Assembly: GCA_945868475.1 (NCBI GenBank) | Contig: CAMBLM010000011.1 | Coordinates: 42,554 to 106,553, forward strand | Source: an uncultured Ruminococcus sp. | GTDB lineage: Bacteria > Bacillota > Clostridia > Oscillospirales > Ruminococcaceae | Direction of reading: 5' to 3' | Length of the DNA: 64,000 nucleotides | Part shown: positions 27,890 through 40,331 of the stretch, piece after piece | Layout of the letters: the number at the start of each line of letters is the position of its first letter | How positions within the stretch are numbered: position 1 is the stretch's first letter | The notes under the pieces: generated by a model | The model's input: the letters and a program-made list of their open reading frames with translations, nothing else | Told to the model about the DNA's origin: nothing | Databases searched by the model: none | Position numbers and translations under genes: made by a program

Positions 27890-28676
27890 TTGTTATCTTG
27901 TTGAAAATAAAATAATCAAGAGTCGCGAGAGAGCAAAAGAACACATCAAAAACGGCGATGTTTTTATAAACGGAAAGCCTGTTTTGAAACCATCAGCGGA
28001 GGTCAATGATGATGATATGGTTGACTTTAAAGGTGCGGTTCTTAAATATGTCGGCAGAGGCGGATTAAAGCTTGAAAAGGCTGTTGAAGTATTCTGTATT
28101 GATCTGAACGGCAGAGTTTGTATGGATATCGGTGCATCTACGGGTGGTTTTACCGATTGTATGCTGCAAAACGGTGCTAAGTATGTTTATGCTGTTGATG
28201 TCGGACACGATCAACTTGACGAAAAGCTGTGTGCTGACAACAGGGTCTGCAATATGGAAAAGTCAAATTTCACGGAGCTTTTTCCGGAAAATTTTGAACT
28301 GTATCCGAGTTTTTTCAGTGTTGATGTTTCGTTTGTTTCTTTAAAAAAAATAATCCCGAAGCTTTCCGAATTTATGAAAGATGGCAGCTCTGCCACTGTT
28401 CTGATAAAGCCGCAGTTTGAAGCAGGAAAATCCGATATAGGAAAAAACGGTATCGTCAAGGACAGAAAGGTTCATCTGCGTGTTTTAAATGAGCTTACGG
28501 CTTTTTTTTCACAGAATGGGCTTTCTGTAAAGGCTCTTGATTTTTCACCTATAAGCGGCGGTGATGGGAACATTGAATATCTTGCATATATCGTTTGCAA
28601 TGACGGGGAAACTTCTGTTATAGATGTAAAAAAGGTTATTGATGAAGCCTTTTTAAATATTCGCAGAAAGGATTAA
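27879..28676 (+). CDS. tlyA: TlyA-family rRNA (cytidine-2'-O)-methyltransferase
   Basis: 265-residue protein with an N-terminal S4 RNA-binding domain (residues 1-60, ENKIIKSRERAKEHIKNGDVFING) and an FtsJ-like methyltransferase domain (DIGASTGGFTDCMLQNGA around residue 85, DVSFVSLKKI around 148). TlyA homologues methylate 16S/23S rRNA. TTG start overlapping the dxs end, with GGTGAG ahead. Confidence 0.92.
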   Translation: MRIDCYLVENKIIKSRERAKEHIKNGDVFINGKPVLKPSAEVNDDDMVDFKGAVLKYVGRGGLKLEKAVEVFCIDLNGRVCMDIGASTGGFTDCMLQNGAKYVYAVDVGHDQLDEKLCADNRVCNMEKSNFTELFPENFELYPSFFSVDVSFVSLKKIIPKLSEFMKDGSSATVLIKPQFEAGKSDIGKNGIVKDRKVHLRVLNELTAFFSQNGLSVKALDFSPISGGDGNIEYLAYIVCNDGETSVIDVKKVIDEAFLNIRRKD

Positions 28677-28682
28677 AACCGG

Positions 28683-29540
28683 ATGAATATAGTTTTATTT
28701 CCTAATTTTACAAAACCCAATGCGCTTCCGACCGCGCAGAAGCTTTGTTTAAAGCTGCATGAACTGGGTGTAGATATCTATACTGACAGCGAATATAAAA
28801 AGGATTTTTCCGTAGAAAGCTTTATCAATTACGGCAGTATGGATAAGATAGCGGCGGAGTGTGAAGCGATAATTGCTATTGGCGGAGATGGAACTATTCT
28901 CAAAGCTTCGCACTATGCTTCGGAATATGACAAGCCGCTGCTCGGCGTAAACACGGGGCATCTTGGGTTTATGGCTTCTATGGAGATCGATGAGCTGGAC
29001 AATATTTCACGGCTAAAAACTCATGATTATAAGATAGAATCAAGAATGATGCTCGATGTTGTTCTTATGCACGAAAATACAGTCATTTCAAACTATACTG
29101 CGCTGAATGATGTTGTTGTTGCCCGTCCATGTTCAAATTTGTGCAGCTATGAGATATCAACTGAAGGAATTGTTGTAAGTTCAATACGCTCTGACGGTGT
29201 GGTATTTTCTACGCCGACAGGTTCTACGGCGTATGCTTTGTCGGCAGGCGGTCCTATTGTTGAGCCGCTTATGGAAACGATACAGATGACCCCTGTGTGT
29301 CCTCATTCGCTTTCATCAAGGCCAATGCTTTTTACGGCTGACAGGCGGTTGGAAATACGTCATTTTTCAAGTGATGACAATGAGATATATTTTTCTGTTG
29401 ACGGTAAATTTGAATGCAGTTTCGGCAGGGAAGATCATCTTGTGATATCAAGGTCGAGCAAAAGGCTGCGGCTTATTGATATCAAAGGCAATTCATTCTT
29501 CGACGCTGTTAACAACAAGCTTATGAACCCCATAAAATAA
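28683..29540 (+). CDS. nadK: NAD kinase
   Basis: Phosphorylates NAD to NADP using ATP. It has 285 residues with the GGDGTIL catalytic loop around residue 65, [10 protein letters not shown] and the [26 protein letters not shown] signature. It lies between tlyA and argR as in most Clostridia. Confidence 0.96.
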   Translation: MNIVLFPNFTKPNALPTAQKLCLKLHELGVDIYTDSEYKKDFSVESFINYGSMDKIAAECEAIIAIGGDGTILKASHYASEYDKPLLGVNTGHLGFMASMEIDELDNISRLKTHDYKIESRMMLDVVLMHENTVISNYTALNDVVVARPCSNLCSYEISTEGIVVSSIRSDGVVFSTPTGSTAYALSAGGPIVEPLMETIQMTPVCPHSLSSRPMLFTADRRLEIRHFSSDDNEIYFSVDGKFECSFGREDHLVISRSSKRLRLIDIKGNSFFDAVNNKLMNPIK

Positions 29541-29556
29541 TCTTTTCGGAGGCTTT

Positions 29557-29991
29557 ATGGTAAAAAAAGAACGTCAGAACATTATTATAGATATAATTTC
29601 AAAAAATGAGATATCCACGCAGGAGATGCTTAAAGAACATCTTGAAAAGCATGGGATAAATGTTACCCAGGCGACGCTTTCGCGTGATATAAACGAACTG
29701 AATCTGAAAAAAGAAGCAGACGGTGTGTATAAATATATTACTCCGCTGAAGGATATTATGGAATGTCCTCCTATATTTAAAGATTCCGTTCTTGATATCG
29801 TTTATGCAATGAATACTGTCGTGCTGAAATGTCATACGGGTATGGCTCAGGCGGCCTGTGCGACGCTTGACAGGATGGAATATGTCGGCATTGTGGGAAC
29901 GATTGCAGGCGATGACACGATTTTTGTGCTTATGCCAAGTGAAAAGGCGGCGGCAGACTTTTGCGAAAATTTTCGTGATATGATATTGTAA
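29557..29991 (+). CDS. argR: Arginine repressor ArgR
   Basis: 144-residue hexameric repressor/activator of arginine metabolism. It has an N-terminal winged helix (TQATLSRDINELNLKK) and a C-terminal oligomerisation/arginine-binding domain with GMAQAACATLDRM and GTIAGDDTIFV. GGAGG precedes the ATG. The argR-recN pair is conserved in Firmicutes. Confidence 0.95.
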   Translation: MVKKERQNIIIDIISKNEISTQEMLKEHLEKHGINVTQATLSRDINELNLKKEADGVYKYITPLKDIMECPPIFKDSVLDIVYAMNTVVLKCHTGMAQAACATLDRMEYVGIVGTIAGDDTIFVLMPSEKAAADFCENFRDMIL

Positions 29992-30009
29992 AAACAGAGG
30001 AAGTTTTTT

Positions 30010-31704
30010 ATGCTTTGTGAGCTTTGTATTGAAAATCTTGCTGTAATTGAACACGCGGTCATACCATTTTCAAATGATTTCAATGTTTTTACCGGTGAAA
30101 CGGGTGCAGGTAAATCTATACTTATAAACGGAATAAATGCTGTTCTCGGAAAAAGGGTGAGCAAGGATATTGTACGTTCCGGTTGTGATAAGGCATCGGT
30201 GACGGCTTTATTCAAGGGACTTTCTGCTGAAACAAAGGAAAAGCTTGATGAATTCGGTATCGATCATTCGGACGATGAGCTTCTTATTACAAGAACTGTA
30301 TTATCTGACGGCGGCAGCGGAGTCCGCATAAACTCAAGAACATCTTCCGTTTCTGTTTTAAAAGAGATCGGTATAACGTTGATAGACGTTCATGGTCAGC
30401 ATGATAATCGAATACTTATGTATCCCGAAAAGCATATTGATATTGTCGATAATTTTGCGGGGATTCAAAGTGAGATCGATGATTATCGAGAAAGCTTTCA
30501 CAAATTGCAGAATATTTCACGCAGGATAAAAAAATTATCCGACAACGAATCGGAAAAGCTGTCACGTCTTGAAACTCTCAGAGTAATGACGAATGAGATA
30601 AAGGAAGCTCAGATCTCAGACGAAAATGAGGATGAAAAGATAGACAACGAATTTAATGTTATCAGCAACAGCAGTGCAATTTCCAAGACCTTATCTTCGG
30701 CTGCGGAAGATATTTCGGGTGATGATGATAATGATGGATTATGCGGCGTAGTCAATGATATAATTACGGCTTTAAAGCGTTATTCGGATATTATGCCGTC
30801 ACTTGATGAAATATCATCACGTCTTGAAAGCTTAAAGATAGAAGCAGCTGACATTGCTGACCAAATAAAAAGTCTTAACGACAACATTGATGTGGATGAA
30901 AGCCGCTTATCATATCTTGACAACAGAAGAGATACATTGATATCTATCAAGAAAAAGTATGGCCCTGAGCTTAAAGATGTTATAGAAAAGTATACTTCGG
31001 CGCAGAATGAGGCTGCTGAGCTTATTGATAATACGGAAGAAATAAAGAGGATAACCGCTGAACGGAATGAACTTCTGAAAGAAGTCAGTGCAAAAGCAAA
31101 AAGCTTGTCACAGAAACGACGTAAAGCGGCAGATCAGCTTTCTTCCAAGATAGAAAAAGAACTGAAATTTCTTGATATGCCCAATGTTAAGCTTGAAATA
31201 TCGCAGACACTCGGAAAGCTCACAAGCTCGGGAATGGATTCGATGGAGATACTTATATCCGTTAATGCCGGAGAACCTCCGAAGCCGATAGCTAAGATAG
31301 CGTCGGGCGGTGAGCTTTCGCGAATAATGCTTGCAATAAAAAATGTCACAGCAGAAAAAGATGATGTTCCGACAATGATCTTTGACGAAATAGATACGGG
31401 TGTAAGCGGTAAAGCTGCGCAGAAGATAGGTGTAAAACTCCGTGAGATATCCCGAAGCCGTCAGGTTTTGTGTGTAACGCATCTTTCGCAGATAGCTGTA
31501 ATGGCAGACAGCCATCTTTTCATCGAGAAAAAGACAAAGGATAACCGAACCTTTACAGAAGTATCTGTGCTTGACAAGGATTCAAGGGCAGGGGAGATCG
31601 CGAGAATATTGGGTGGTGACAACATCACCGGCGCAACTCTTGAAGCGGCAAGGGAACAGCTTGCCTCACGAGATGAGATCTATGGCAGAATGTTGGAAAA
31701 ATAA
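30010..31704 (+). CDS. recN: DNA repair protein RecN
   Basis: SMC-like ATPase that acts early in double-strand break repair. It has 564 residues: N-terminal GETGAGKSIL Walker A around residue 30, long coiled-coil arms with central break, and C-terminal signature IASGGELSRIMLAIK and Walker B TMIFDEIDTGVSG. Last gene of the large cluster. Confidence 0.96.
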   Translation: MLCELCIENLAVIEHAVIPFSNDFNVFTGETGAGKSILINGINAVLGKRVSKDIVRSGCDKASVTALFKGLSAETKEKLDEFGIDHSDDELLITRTVLSDGGSGVRINSRTSSVSVLKEIGITLIDVHGQHDNRILMYPEKHIDIVDNFAGIQSEIDDYRESFHKLQNISRRIKKLSDNESEKLSRLETLRVMTNEIKEAQISDENEDEKIDNEFNVISNSSAISKTLSSAAEDISGDDDNDGLCGVVNDIITALKRYSDIMPSLDEISSRLESLKIEAADIADQIKSLNDNIDVDESRLSYLDNRRDTLISIKKKYGPELKDVIEKYTSAQNEAAELIDNTEEIKRITAERNELLKEVSAKAKSLSQKRRKAADQLSSKIEKELKFLDMPNVKLEISQTLGKLTSSGMDSMEILISVNAGEPPKPIAKIASGGELSRIMLAIKNVTAEKDDVPTMIFDEIDTGVSGKAAQKIGVKLREISRSRQVLCVTHLSQIAVMADSHLFIEKKTKDNRTFTEVSVLDKDSRAGEIARILGGDNITGATLEAAREQLASRDEIYGRMLEK

Positions 31705-31752
31705 AAAAGTACAGCTTATGTTTAGTATAACATAGGCTGTACCGAATTTTTT
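31703..31752. terminator. Bidirectional terminator between recN and the next gene
   Basis: GTACAGCTTATGTT / AACATAGGCTGTAC stem (one G-T pair) with A run before and T run after, between converging genes. Confidence 0.9.
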
Positions 31753-32473
31753 ATGAATTATCACCGTCAAGGTCAAGTGAGAAATCGCCCTGATCGTCAG
31801 ACTCTTCTTCGTCAGAGGTGTTTTCTTCGGAAGAAATGAACGGATCTGCCATTTCCTCACCTGTTTGCTCACCGTGGATACGGGTGTAGAATGAATTTAT
31901 CATTTCCATATCCTTTTCCGAATAGTTGTCCTTTTCGGAGAGCAGTTCATTGATGACCTGATCGTAGAAGTCCAAAGCAGCGGGGCTTATATTCTCAGGA
32001 GATTCATCGTCTTTGAGCGGATATTTTTGCAGTGCCGTTTTCCAAACTCTGTTTATCATGCCGGTGATAGCCGCAGGTTTATGCGCAAGATAATTTCGCT
32101 TGTAGATGCTCGGAACGGGATTTTTAAATGGATAATACTGTTCAAGAACGATAAGGTCTTCGATGTATTTCTCTATTTCTGCTGTATTTTTGAAGAAGAA
32201 AACAGCGGAACGGGTCGTGTGGAGATTTGCGAATGCTGTATTGATTATCTTCATTCTTTTTGATATGTATTTTATAGTCATTCCATTCAGAAAATCTTCT
32301 GAAACCATAAGCTTTTTTTCGCTTGTTCCGAATAGGAAGTTCTGAAGTACAACTTTGGTTTGTTTGTCAAGCTTCAATATTGGATTGGGAACAACAGCAG
32401 CTTTCTTTTTTGATGTTTTTTCTGTTTCTTTATCTTTGATAGCCTTTTCTTTAGCCGGTTTTTCTTTTGCCAT
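31751..32473 (-). CDS. Hypothetical protein with charged ends
   Basis: 240 residues, not recognised. The N-terminal 28 residues are very rich in Lys and Glu, the middle (about 30-180) looks globular and helical, and the C-terminal 35 residues are almost all Asp, Glu and Ser. There is no signal peptide or membrane helix. GGAGG nine bases before the ATG supports expression. The charged tails recall nucleic-acid- or ribosome-associated proteins, but nothing specific supports this. Confidence 0.8.
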   Translation of the reverse strand: MAKEKPAKEKAIKDKETEKTSKKKAAVVPNPILKLDKQTKVVLQNFLFGTSEKKLMVSEDFLNGMTIKYISKRMKIINTAFANLHTTRSAVFFFKNTAEIEKYIEDLIVLEQYYPFKNPVPSIYKRNYLAHKPAAITGMINRVWKTALQKYPLKDDESPENISPAALDFYDQVINELLSEKDNYSEKDMEMINSFYTRIHGEQTGEEMADPFISSEENTSDEEESDDQGDFSLDLDGDNS

Positions 32474-32657
32474 TGTTTTTTGCCTCCGAGAATAAGAATA
32501 TTATTTATATTTTAACATATTTTTAAACAAATTATTTGTATTTTAATTTCTAAAATATTAAATAATTATTAATTATATTAAAAGTGCATATAAAACTTTG
32601 GCGAATAACTTGCAAAAATGCCAAAATAGTAATTTTTTTAGAAAAACGGAAAAAAGC
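32474..32657. other. AT-rich intergenic stretch
   Basis: Very AT-rich DNA between the divergent hypothetical gene and the rplU promoter. No gene or clear hairpin was seen. Confidence 0.6.
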
Positions 32658-32686
32658 TTGACAAAATGCTTGACCGATGTTATAAT
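32658..32686 (+). promoter_or_regulatory. Consensus promoter for rplU-rpmA
   Basis: Perfect TTGACA, 17 bases, TATAAT. Confidence 0.92.
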
Positions 32687-32693
32687 AATAAAG

Positions 32694-32779
32694 CCGCATG
32701 TCTTAGGCTATTTCAAGTTATGCTTTTTGCATACGCCTATTGTTACAGCGAGTTTATAGAAAAGGCAGGTGCCATTTTA
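32694..32779 (+). promoter_or_regulatory. Possible L21 leader RNA
   Basis: An ~86-base untranslated leader between the consensus promoter and the rplU ATG, at the position of the L21 leader found in Firmicutes. Local complementarity is present (GCATGTC, TATGC/GCATA), but I could not confirm the family fold by eye. Confidence 0.4.
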
Positions 32780-33094
32780 ATGTACGCTATTATTGAAACA
32801 GGCGGAAAGCAGTATCAGGTTTCCGAGGGTGATGAGATCTTTATCGAAAAGCTCGATGTTAATGCTGATGATTCTGTAAGCTTTGACAAGGTTATCGCAG
32901 TTGGTAAGGACAGCGGTCTTGTAGTTGGTGCTCCATATGTTGACGGTGCAGCAGTAGAGGCTAAGGTTCTTAAGAACGGCAAGGCTAAGAAGATCACTGT
33001 TTTCACTTACAAGCCTAAGAAGGGCTCTTCTCATAAGAAGCAGGGTCACAGACAGCCTTACACAAAGGTAAGAATTGACGCTATCAAGGCATAA
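32780..33094 (+). CDS. rplU: 50S ribosomal protein L21
   Basis: 104-residue large-subunit protein ([14 protein letters not shown] start; [20 protein letters not shown] end). The open frame runs further upstream through the leader, but the L21 N-terminus begins at this ATG. It is followed by rpmA with no gene between them, although most Firmicutes keep the Prp protease gene there. Confidence 0.97.
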   Translation: MYAIIETGGKQYQVSEGDEIFIEKLDVNADDSVSFDKVIAVGKDSGLVVGAPYVDGAAVEAKVLKNGKAKKITVFTYKPKKGSSHKKQGHRQPYTKVRIDAIKA

Positions 33095-33141
33095 GTTCTT
33101 ATCCCAAACAGTTATTTTAGATTAACGGAGGTGTAATCAAT

Positions 33142-33399
33142 ATGGCACATAAAAAGGGTATGGGCTCCACCAAGAACGGACGTGATTCTGAATCCAAGCG
33201 TCTTGGTGTTAAAAGAGCAGACGGTCAGGCAGTAATTGCCGGCAACATCCTTGTTCGTCAGAGAGGTACACACATTCACCCAGGTGAAGGCGTTGGTATG
33301 GGTTCCGATAATACACTTTTCGCAAAGGTTGACGGAACAGTTAAGTTTGAAAGAGTTGGACGCGACCGCAAGAAGGTAAGCGTTTATACTGCTGACTAA
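33142..33399 (+). CDS. rpmA: 50S ribosomal protein L27
   Basis: 85-residue ribosomal protein whose N-terminus reaches the peptidyl transferase centre. It begins [16 protein letters not shown], i.e. the short Gram-negative-like form, without the ~9-residue leader that most Firmicutes remove with Prp protease. GGAGG precedes the ATG. Confidence 0.97.
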   Translation: MAHKKGMGSTKNGRDSESKRLGVKRADGQAVIAGNILVRQRGTHIHPGEGVGMGSDNTLFAKVDGTVKFERVGRDRKKVSVYTAD

Positions 33400-33416
33400 T
33401 TTCATATTCTGACTTT

Positions 33417-33446
33417 AAAAAAGGGATAGTTTTTCTATCCCTTTTT
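33417..33446 (+). terminator. Terminator after rpmA
   Basis: AAAAAGGGATAG / CTATCCCTTTTT around a T5 loop. Confidence 0.92.
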
Positions 33447-33521
33447 GTTTTTATATAAATATTGCTTATTTATACTAATTAAATGAAAACAGCATTTGCG
33501 GCGATTTTATCTTAAAAATTA

Positions 33522-33551
33522 TTGACAACTATTCAAAAAATGTGGTATAAT
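33522..33551 (+). promoter_or_regulatory. Promoter for obg
   Basis: TTGACA and TATAAT with 18 bases between; a second TATAAT overlaps at 33551. It lies about 80 bases before the obg ATG. Confidence 0.85.
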
Positions 33552-33629
33552 ATAATGTATTTTAATGTCTGAATGCGGCAGCAGCCGCTTGAGTGTAGGA
33601 ATCAATGATTCCTTGGAACGGAGTATTGT

Positions 33630-34910
33630 ATGTTCGTTGATAAGGCTAAGATCTATATTAAAGCAGGTGACGGCGGCGATGGTGCTGTTTCTTTCCACCG
33701 TGAAAAATATGTTGCTGCAGGCGGTCCTGACGGCGGCGATGGCGGAAAAGGCGGAGATATCGTTTTTGTTGTTGATACAAACATATCAACGCTTATTGAT
33801 TTTAGATACAAACGCAAATATGTTGCAGAAAAGGGTCAGAACGGCGGTGCCGGCAACTGTACGGGCAGAAATGCTGCTGATCTTATAATAAAAGTTCCGC
33901 AGGGAACGGTTATCCGTGATGCCGCGACAGGACGAATAATGGCAGATATGTCCACCGATGAGCCAAAGGTTATCGCAAGAGGCGGAAAAGGCGGAAAGGG
34001 CAATGCTCGTTTTGCCACCCCGACAAGACAGATACCAAAATTCGCGAAACCGGGTTTTGTTGGTGAGGAATTTGAAGTAACGCTTGAACTTAAACTGCTT
34101 GCGGATGTGGGACTTGTCGGTTTCCCGAATGTCGGAAAATCAACTCTTATTTCGGTAGTTTCCGCTGCAAAGCCTAAGATAGCGAACTATCATTTTACCA
34201 CGCTAACACCTGTTCTTGGAGTTGTAAAGGTAACGGAGGGAAAATCCTTTGTTATGGCTGATATTCCCGGACTTATTGAAGGCGCGAGCGAAGGTGTTGG
34301 ACTTGGGCATGAATTTCTGCGTCACGTTGACCGATGCAGACTTATTGTCCACGTTGTTGATGTTTCGGGCGTTGAAGGCCGTGACCCTAAGGATGACTTT
34401 GAGATAATAAACAGAGAGCTTCGCAATTTCAGCGAGGACTTGGCTGACAGGCCTCAGATAGTTGCTGCCAACAAGTGCGATATGGCATCTCCTGAGCAGA
34501 TAGAGGAATTCAAGTCTTATATTGAAAGCAAGGGACTTGAATTTTATCATATCTCCGCTGCAACAACGCAGGGAACAAAGGAACTTATGGCTGCTGTTTC
34601 AGCAAAGCTTGACACACTACCTCCGATAAAGGAATATGAACCTGAACCGCTTACGCAGAAAGAACTTGATGAACGTGCAGGTGTTGGCGAAAAGTTCGAG
34701 ATCACGAGAGGTGACGATGCTGTTTATTACGTTGAAGCTCCATGGCTTGAAAACATTATGCGCACGGTCGATATGGACGATTATTCCTCGCTTCAATATT
34801 TCCAGCGTGTTCTTCGCAATACGGGTATAATTGACAAGCTCGAAGAAATGGGTATCAACGAGGGAGATGTCGTAAATATTTACGGATTTGAATTCGACTT
34901 CGTATATTAA
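33630..34910 (+). CDS. obg: GTPase Obg (CgtA)
   Basis: Essential GTPase of late 50S assembly and stress control. It has 426 residues: a glycine-rich Obg fold (residues 1-158), a G domain (GFPNVGKST around 165, DIPGL, NKCD), and a C-terminal OCT domain (about 345-426) as in Gram-positive Obg. GGAG lies upstream. Starts a unit running into the Nudix and mini-RNase III genes. Confidence 0.97.
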   Translation: MFVDKAKIYIKAGDGGDGAVSFHREKYVAAGGPDGGDGGKGGDIVFVVDTNISTLIDFRYKRKYVAEKGQNGGAGNCTGRNAADLIIKVPQGTVIRDAATGRIMADMSTDEPKVIARGGKGGKGNARFATPTRQIPKFAKPGFVGEEFEVTLELKLLADVGLVGFPNVGKSTLISVVSAAKPKIANYHFTTLTPVLGVVKVTEGKSFVMADIPGLIEGASEGVGLGHEFLRHVDRCRLIVHVVDVSGVEGRDPKDDFEIINRELRNFSEDLADRPQIVAANKCDMASPEQIEEFKSYIESKGLEFYHISAATTQGTKELMAAVSAKLDTLPPIKEYEPEPLTQKELDERAGVGEKFEITRGDDAVYYVEAPWLENIMRTVDMDDYSSLQYFQRVLRNTGIIDKLEEMGINEGDVVNIYGFEFDFVY

Positions 34911-34922
34911 TGGTGAGCTGTT

Positions 34923-35453
34923 ATGGAAATATTTGATCTGTATGATGAAAATCGCATAAAGACAGGAAAAACTATGGTAAGGGGAGATAAAACTCCTGAT
35001 GGATGCCATAGAATGGTAGTCCATATCTGCATTTTTGATTCGGATGGAAAAATGCTTATTCAGCAAAGACAGCCTTTTAAAAAAGGTTGGAGCAATATGT
35101 GGGACGTAAGTGTCGGGGGCAGTGCTGTTTCGGGTGATACGAGCTTATCTGCGGCTGTAAGAGAGGTTCGTGAGGAATTGGGCATCAAACTTGATACCGC
35201 ACAACTCAGACGCTTCATCACAATAGATACCGGAAAAGTTTTTGACGATTGGTATGCGGTGGATATGGATATTGGTCCGTCAGAGCTTCATCTTCAGTAT
35301 GAGGAAGTCCAAAATGCTAAATTGGCAGATATAGATGAAATCAAGTCAATGATAGACAAGGGTATATTTATTCCTTATCACAAAAGCTTTATAGATATGC
35401 TGTTTCATTTCAGCCATAATTCGGGAACGATAACTAAGGGTGATGTATCATAG
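34923..35453 (+). CDS. Nudix hydrolase
   Basis: 176-residue Nudix protein of the YfcD/isopentenyl-isomerase-like subgroup. The Nudix box is GSAVSGDTSLSAAVREVREELGI, with Asp at the first conserved Glu and the catalytic REVREE intact. Substrate not readable. Its stop overlaps the start region of mrnC. Confidence 0.88.
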   Translation: MEIFDLYDENRIKTGKTMVRGDKTPDGCHRMVVHICIFDSDGKMLIQQRQPFKKGWSNMWDVSVGGSAVSGDTSLSAAVREVREELGIKLDTAQLRRFITIDTGKVFDDWYAVDMDIGPSELHLQYEEVQNAKLADIDEIKSMIDKGIFIPYHKSFIDMLFHFSHNSGTITKGDVS

Positions 35454-35836
35454 AAAAACATGAAGTAAATCAGTACAGTCCGCTGACACTTGCTTTTCTC
35501 GGTGATGCGGTGTATGAAAGACTTGTCAGGGAAAAACTTGTCAAAACAGCAAATATGTCTGTAAACAAGCTTCACAAAGAAGCTGTTGAAAAAGTTCGTG
35601 CAGGCTATCAGTCAAAGGCGGTCGATGTTATACTTCCGCTTCTTACCGAGGCTGAGACCGATATTATGAAAAGGGGACGGAACGCAACATCCAATACTGT
35701 CCCCAAAAGTTCAAATCCTATTGAATACCGCAGAGCAACTTCGCTTGAAACTCTTTTTGGGTATCTTGATCTGCTTGGAGATAATGCGAGGATAAATGAA
35801 CTTTTTGATTATATTTGGAATAATACGGAGGTGTGA
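35447..35836 (+). CDS. mrnC: Mini-ribonuclease III
   Basis: Dimeric RNase III-like enzyme without a dsRNA-binding domain, which trims 23S rRNA precursor ends. The catalytic Asp/Glu of the FLGDAVYE motif and the KRGRNA segment are present. The first ATG/GTG in frame (GTG at 35510) would cut through the catalytic motif, so translation must begin earlier. The frame opens at 35444, and the only candidates in the right place are ATC (35447) or ATA (35450), 6-9 bases after AAGGGTGAT and overlapping the Nudix stop. A non-canonical start is therefore proposed, giving about 129 residues, normal for the family. Confidence 0.85.
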   Translation: MIEKHEVNQYSPLTLAFLGDAVYERLVREKLVKTANMSVNKLHKEAVEKVRAGYQSKAVDVILPLLTEAETDIMKRGRNATSNTVPKSSNPIEYRRATSLETLFGYLDLLGDNARINELFDYIWNNTEV

Positions 35837-35837
35837 A

Positions 35838-36518
35838 ATGAACGGTCTGTATGATGATCTTAATATGATCGATTGTGACGGTATTCACTGCTATGTTGTG
35901 AAAGCACCTGACGGTGATATTCTTATCGACACGGGCGAAGCAAGATACCGTGACAGCGTTGAAATGTGGCTTATCAACTACAATATAAAGAAGATATTGC
36001 TTACTCACGGTCACAGTGAGGCTGCAGGAAATGCTAAGTATTTTTCTGAGCTTTTCAATGCGCCTGTCTATATGAGCGAAGCTGATTATGAGCTTATTTT
36101 GGGCAGATCGGACAGAAATGTTTTTTCGGTCGGACTTACGGGAGCGGCTTTAAGCTTTCTTGAAGAGAGAAAACGAAGCAAACCCGTTGAAATATTCGAT
36201 GTTTACAAGTTTATTGATGAAAATTCCGATATTTCGTCCGAGATCGGTGCAGAGTGCAAAATTTATTCGGCAGAGGGACACACAAAGGGTTCACTCGCTT
36301 ATAAATTTGACGGCGATCTTTACATAGGCGATGCTGTGATGAATATTGTTTATCCTTGTTTCCCTGCTCTGTGTGAAAGTCCGAAGAAGGCAAGACGGTT
36401 CATAACAAGGTTAAAGGAAATTGCTCCCAAGCGCATACTTTTCACGCGCGGAGAGCCGATAAAAACTCAAGATAACAAGCTGTACCTAAACTTGTTCAGC
36501 AAAAATATTATAATGTAA
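35838..36518 (+). CDS. MBL-fold protein with altered metal motif
   Basis: 226-residue metallo-beta-lactamase-fold protein. The first motif reads THGHSEAAG: the two histidines are kept, but the Asp-His of HxHxDH is Glu-Ala. The later EGHTKGS and GDAVM motifs are kept. At most one metal could bind normally, so hydrolase activity is doubtful. ATG at 35838 follows GGAGG; an upstream in-frame start inside mrnC is not used. Confidence 0.85.
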   Translation: MNGLYDDLNMIDCDGIHCYVVKAPDGDILIDTGEARYRDSVEMWLINYNIKKILLTHGHSEAAGNAKYFSELFNAPVYMSEADYELILGRSDRNVFSVGLTGAALSFLEERKRSKPVEIFDVYKFIDENSDISSEIGAECKIYSAEGHTKGSLAYKFDGDLYIGDAVMNIVYPCFPALCESPKKARRFITRLKEIAPKRILFTRGEPIKTQDNKLYLNLFSKNIIM

Positions 36519-36546
36519 AATTTTATTTATAAGGAGATTTAAGGTT

Positions 36547-37290
36547 ATGTCAGGACATTCCAAATGGAACAACATCAAGAGAAAGAAAGAAGCTACAGAC
36601 GGTGCAAGAGCTAAGGTTTTCACAAAGATCGGACGAGAGATCACCGTTTGCGTTAAAGAGGGCGGCGGAGATCCCAACAGCAACTCCAAGCTCCGTGAAC
36701 TTATTGCAAAGGCTAAAGCTAACAACGTACCTAATGACAACATTGACAGAGTAATTAAGAAAGCTGCAGGCGGCGGAGATAAGACAAGCTACGAATCCAA
36801 CGTTTACGAAGGTTACGGCCCTAACGGCGTTGCTGTAATTGTTGAAACTCTTACCGACAATAAGAACAGAACAGCAGGAGATATCCGTCATTACTTTGAC
36901 AAGTTCGGCGGAAATCTCGGCACAACAGGCTGTGTATCCTTTATGTTTTCGAGCAAGGGCATCATCGTTGCTGACGGTGAAGGTCTTGACGAAGATAAGG
37001 TAATGGAAGATGTTTTTGATCTTGGTGCTGCTGATTTTTCAATGGAAGACGGCACAATTGAGATCGAAACAGAGCCTAACGACCTTTCCAAAGTTCGTGA
37101 CGGACTTGTTGAAAAGGGCTATAAGCTTGTTTCCGCGGATGTTGAAATGGTTCCTGCGACCTATACAACTCTTACAGATGATGAATCTATCCGCAAGATG
37201 AATCTTCTTCTCGATGCACTTGAGGATAATGATGACGTTCAGAATGTTTATCACAACTGGGATATGCCTGAAGAGGATGAAGAAGACTGA
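36547..37290 (+). CDS. yebC: YebC/PmpR family protein
   Basis: 247-residue TACO1-like protein (MSGHSKWNNIKRKKEATDGARAKVFTKIGREI start). YebC homologues act as transcription regulators or help translation of proline-rich stretches in recent work. Acidic C-terminal tail. AAGGAG precedes the ATG. Codon bias indicates good expression. Confidence 0.95.
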   Translation: MSGHSKWNNIKRKKEATDGARAKVFTKIGREITVCVKEGGGDPNSNSKLRELIAKAKANNVPNDNIDRVIKKAAGGGDKTSYESNVYEGYGPNGVAVIVETLTDNKNRTAGDIRHYFDKFGGNLGTTGCVSFMFSSKGIIVADGEGLDEDKVMEDVFDLGAADFSMEDGTIEIETEPNDLSKVRDGLVEKGYKLVSADVEMVPATYTTLTDDESIRKMNLLLDALEDNDDVQNVYHNWDMPEEDEED

Positions 37291-37339
37291 TCTCAGCCAA
37301 AGGGAACTTCTAAATATATTTTGATTGGAGTAGATAAAA

Positions 37340-40313
<2,974 letters not shown>

Positions 40314-40331
40314 AAACCGGAGGTAATTTAT

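Noticed and set aside
37291..37339. T-box leader before alaS
   Set aside because: Only 49 bases separate the genes, and the T-box core is absent.
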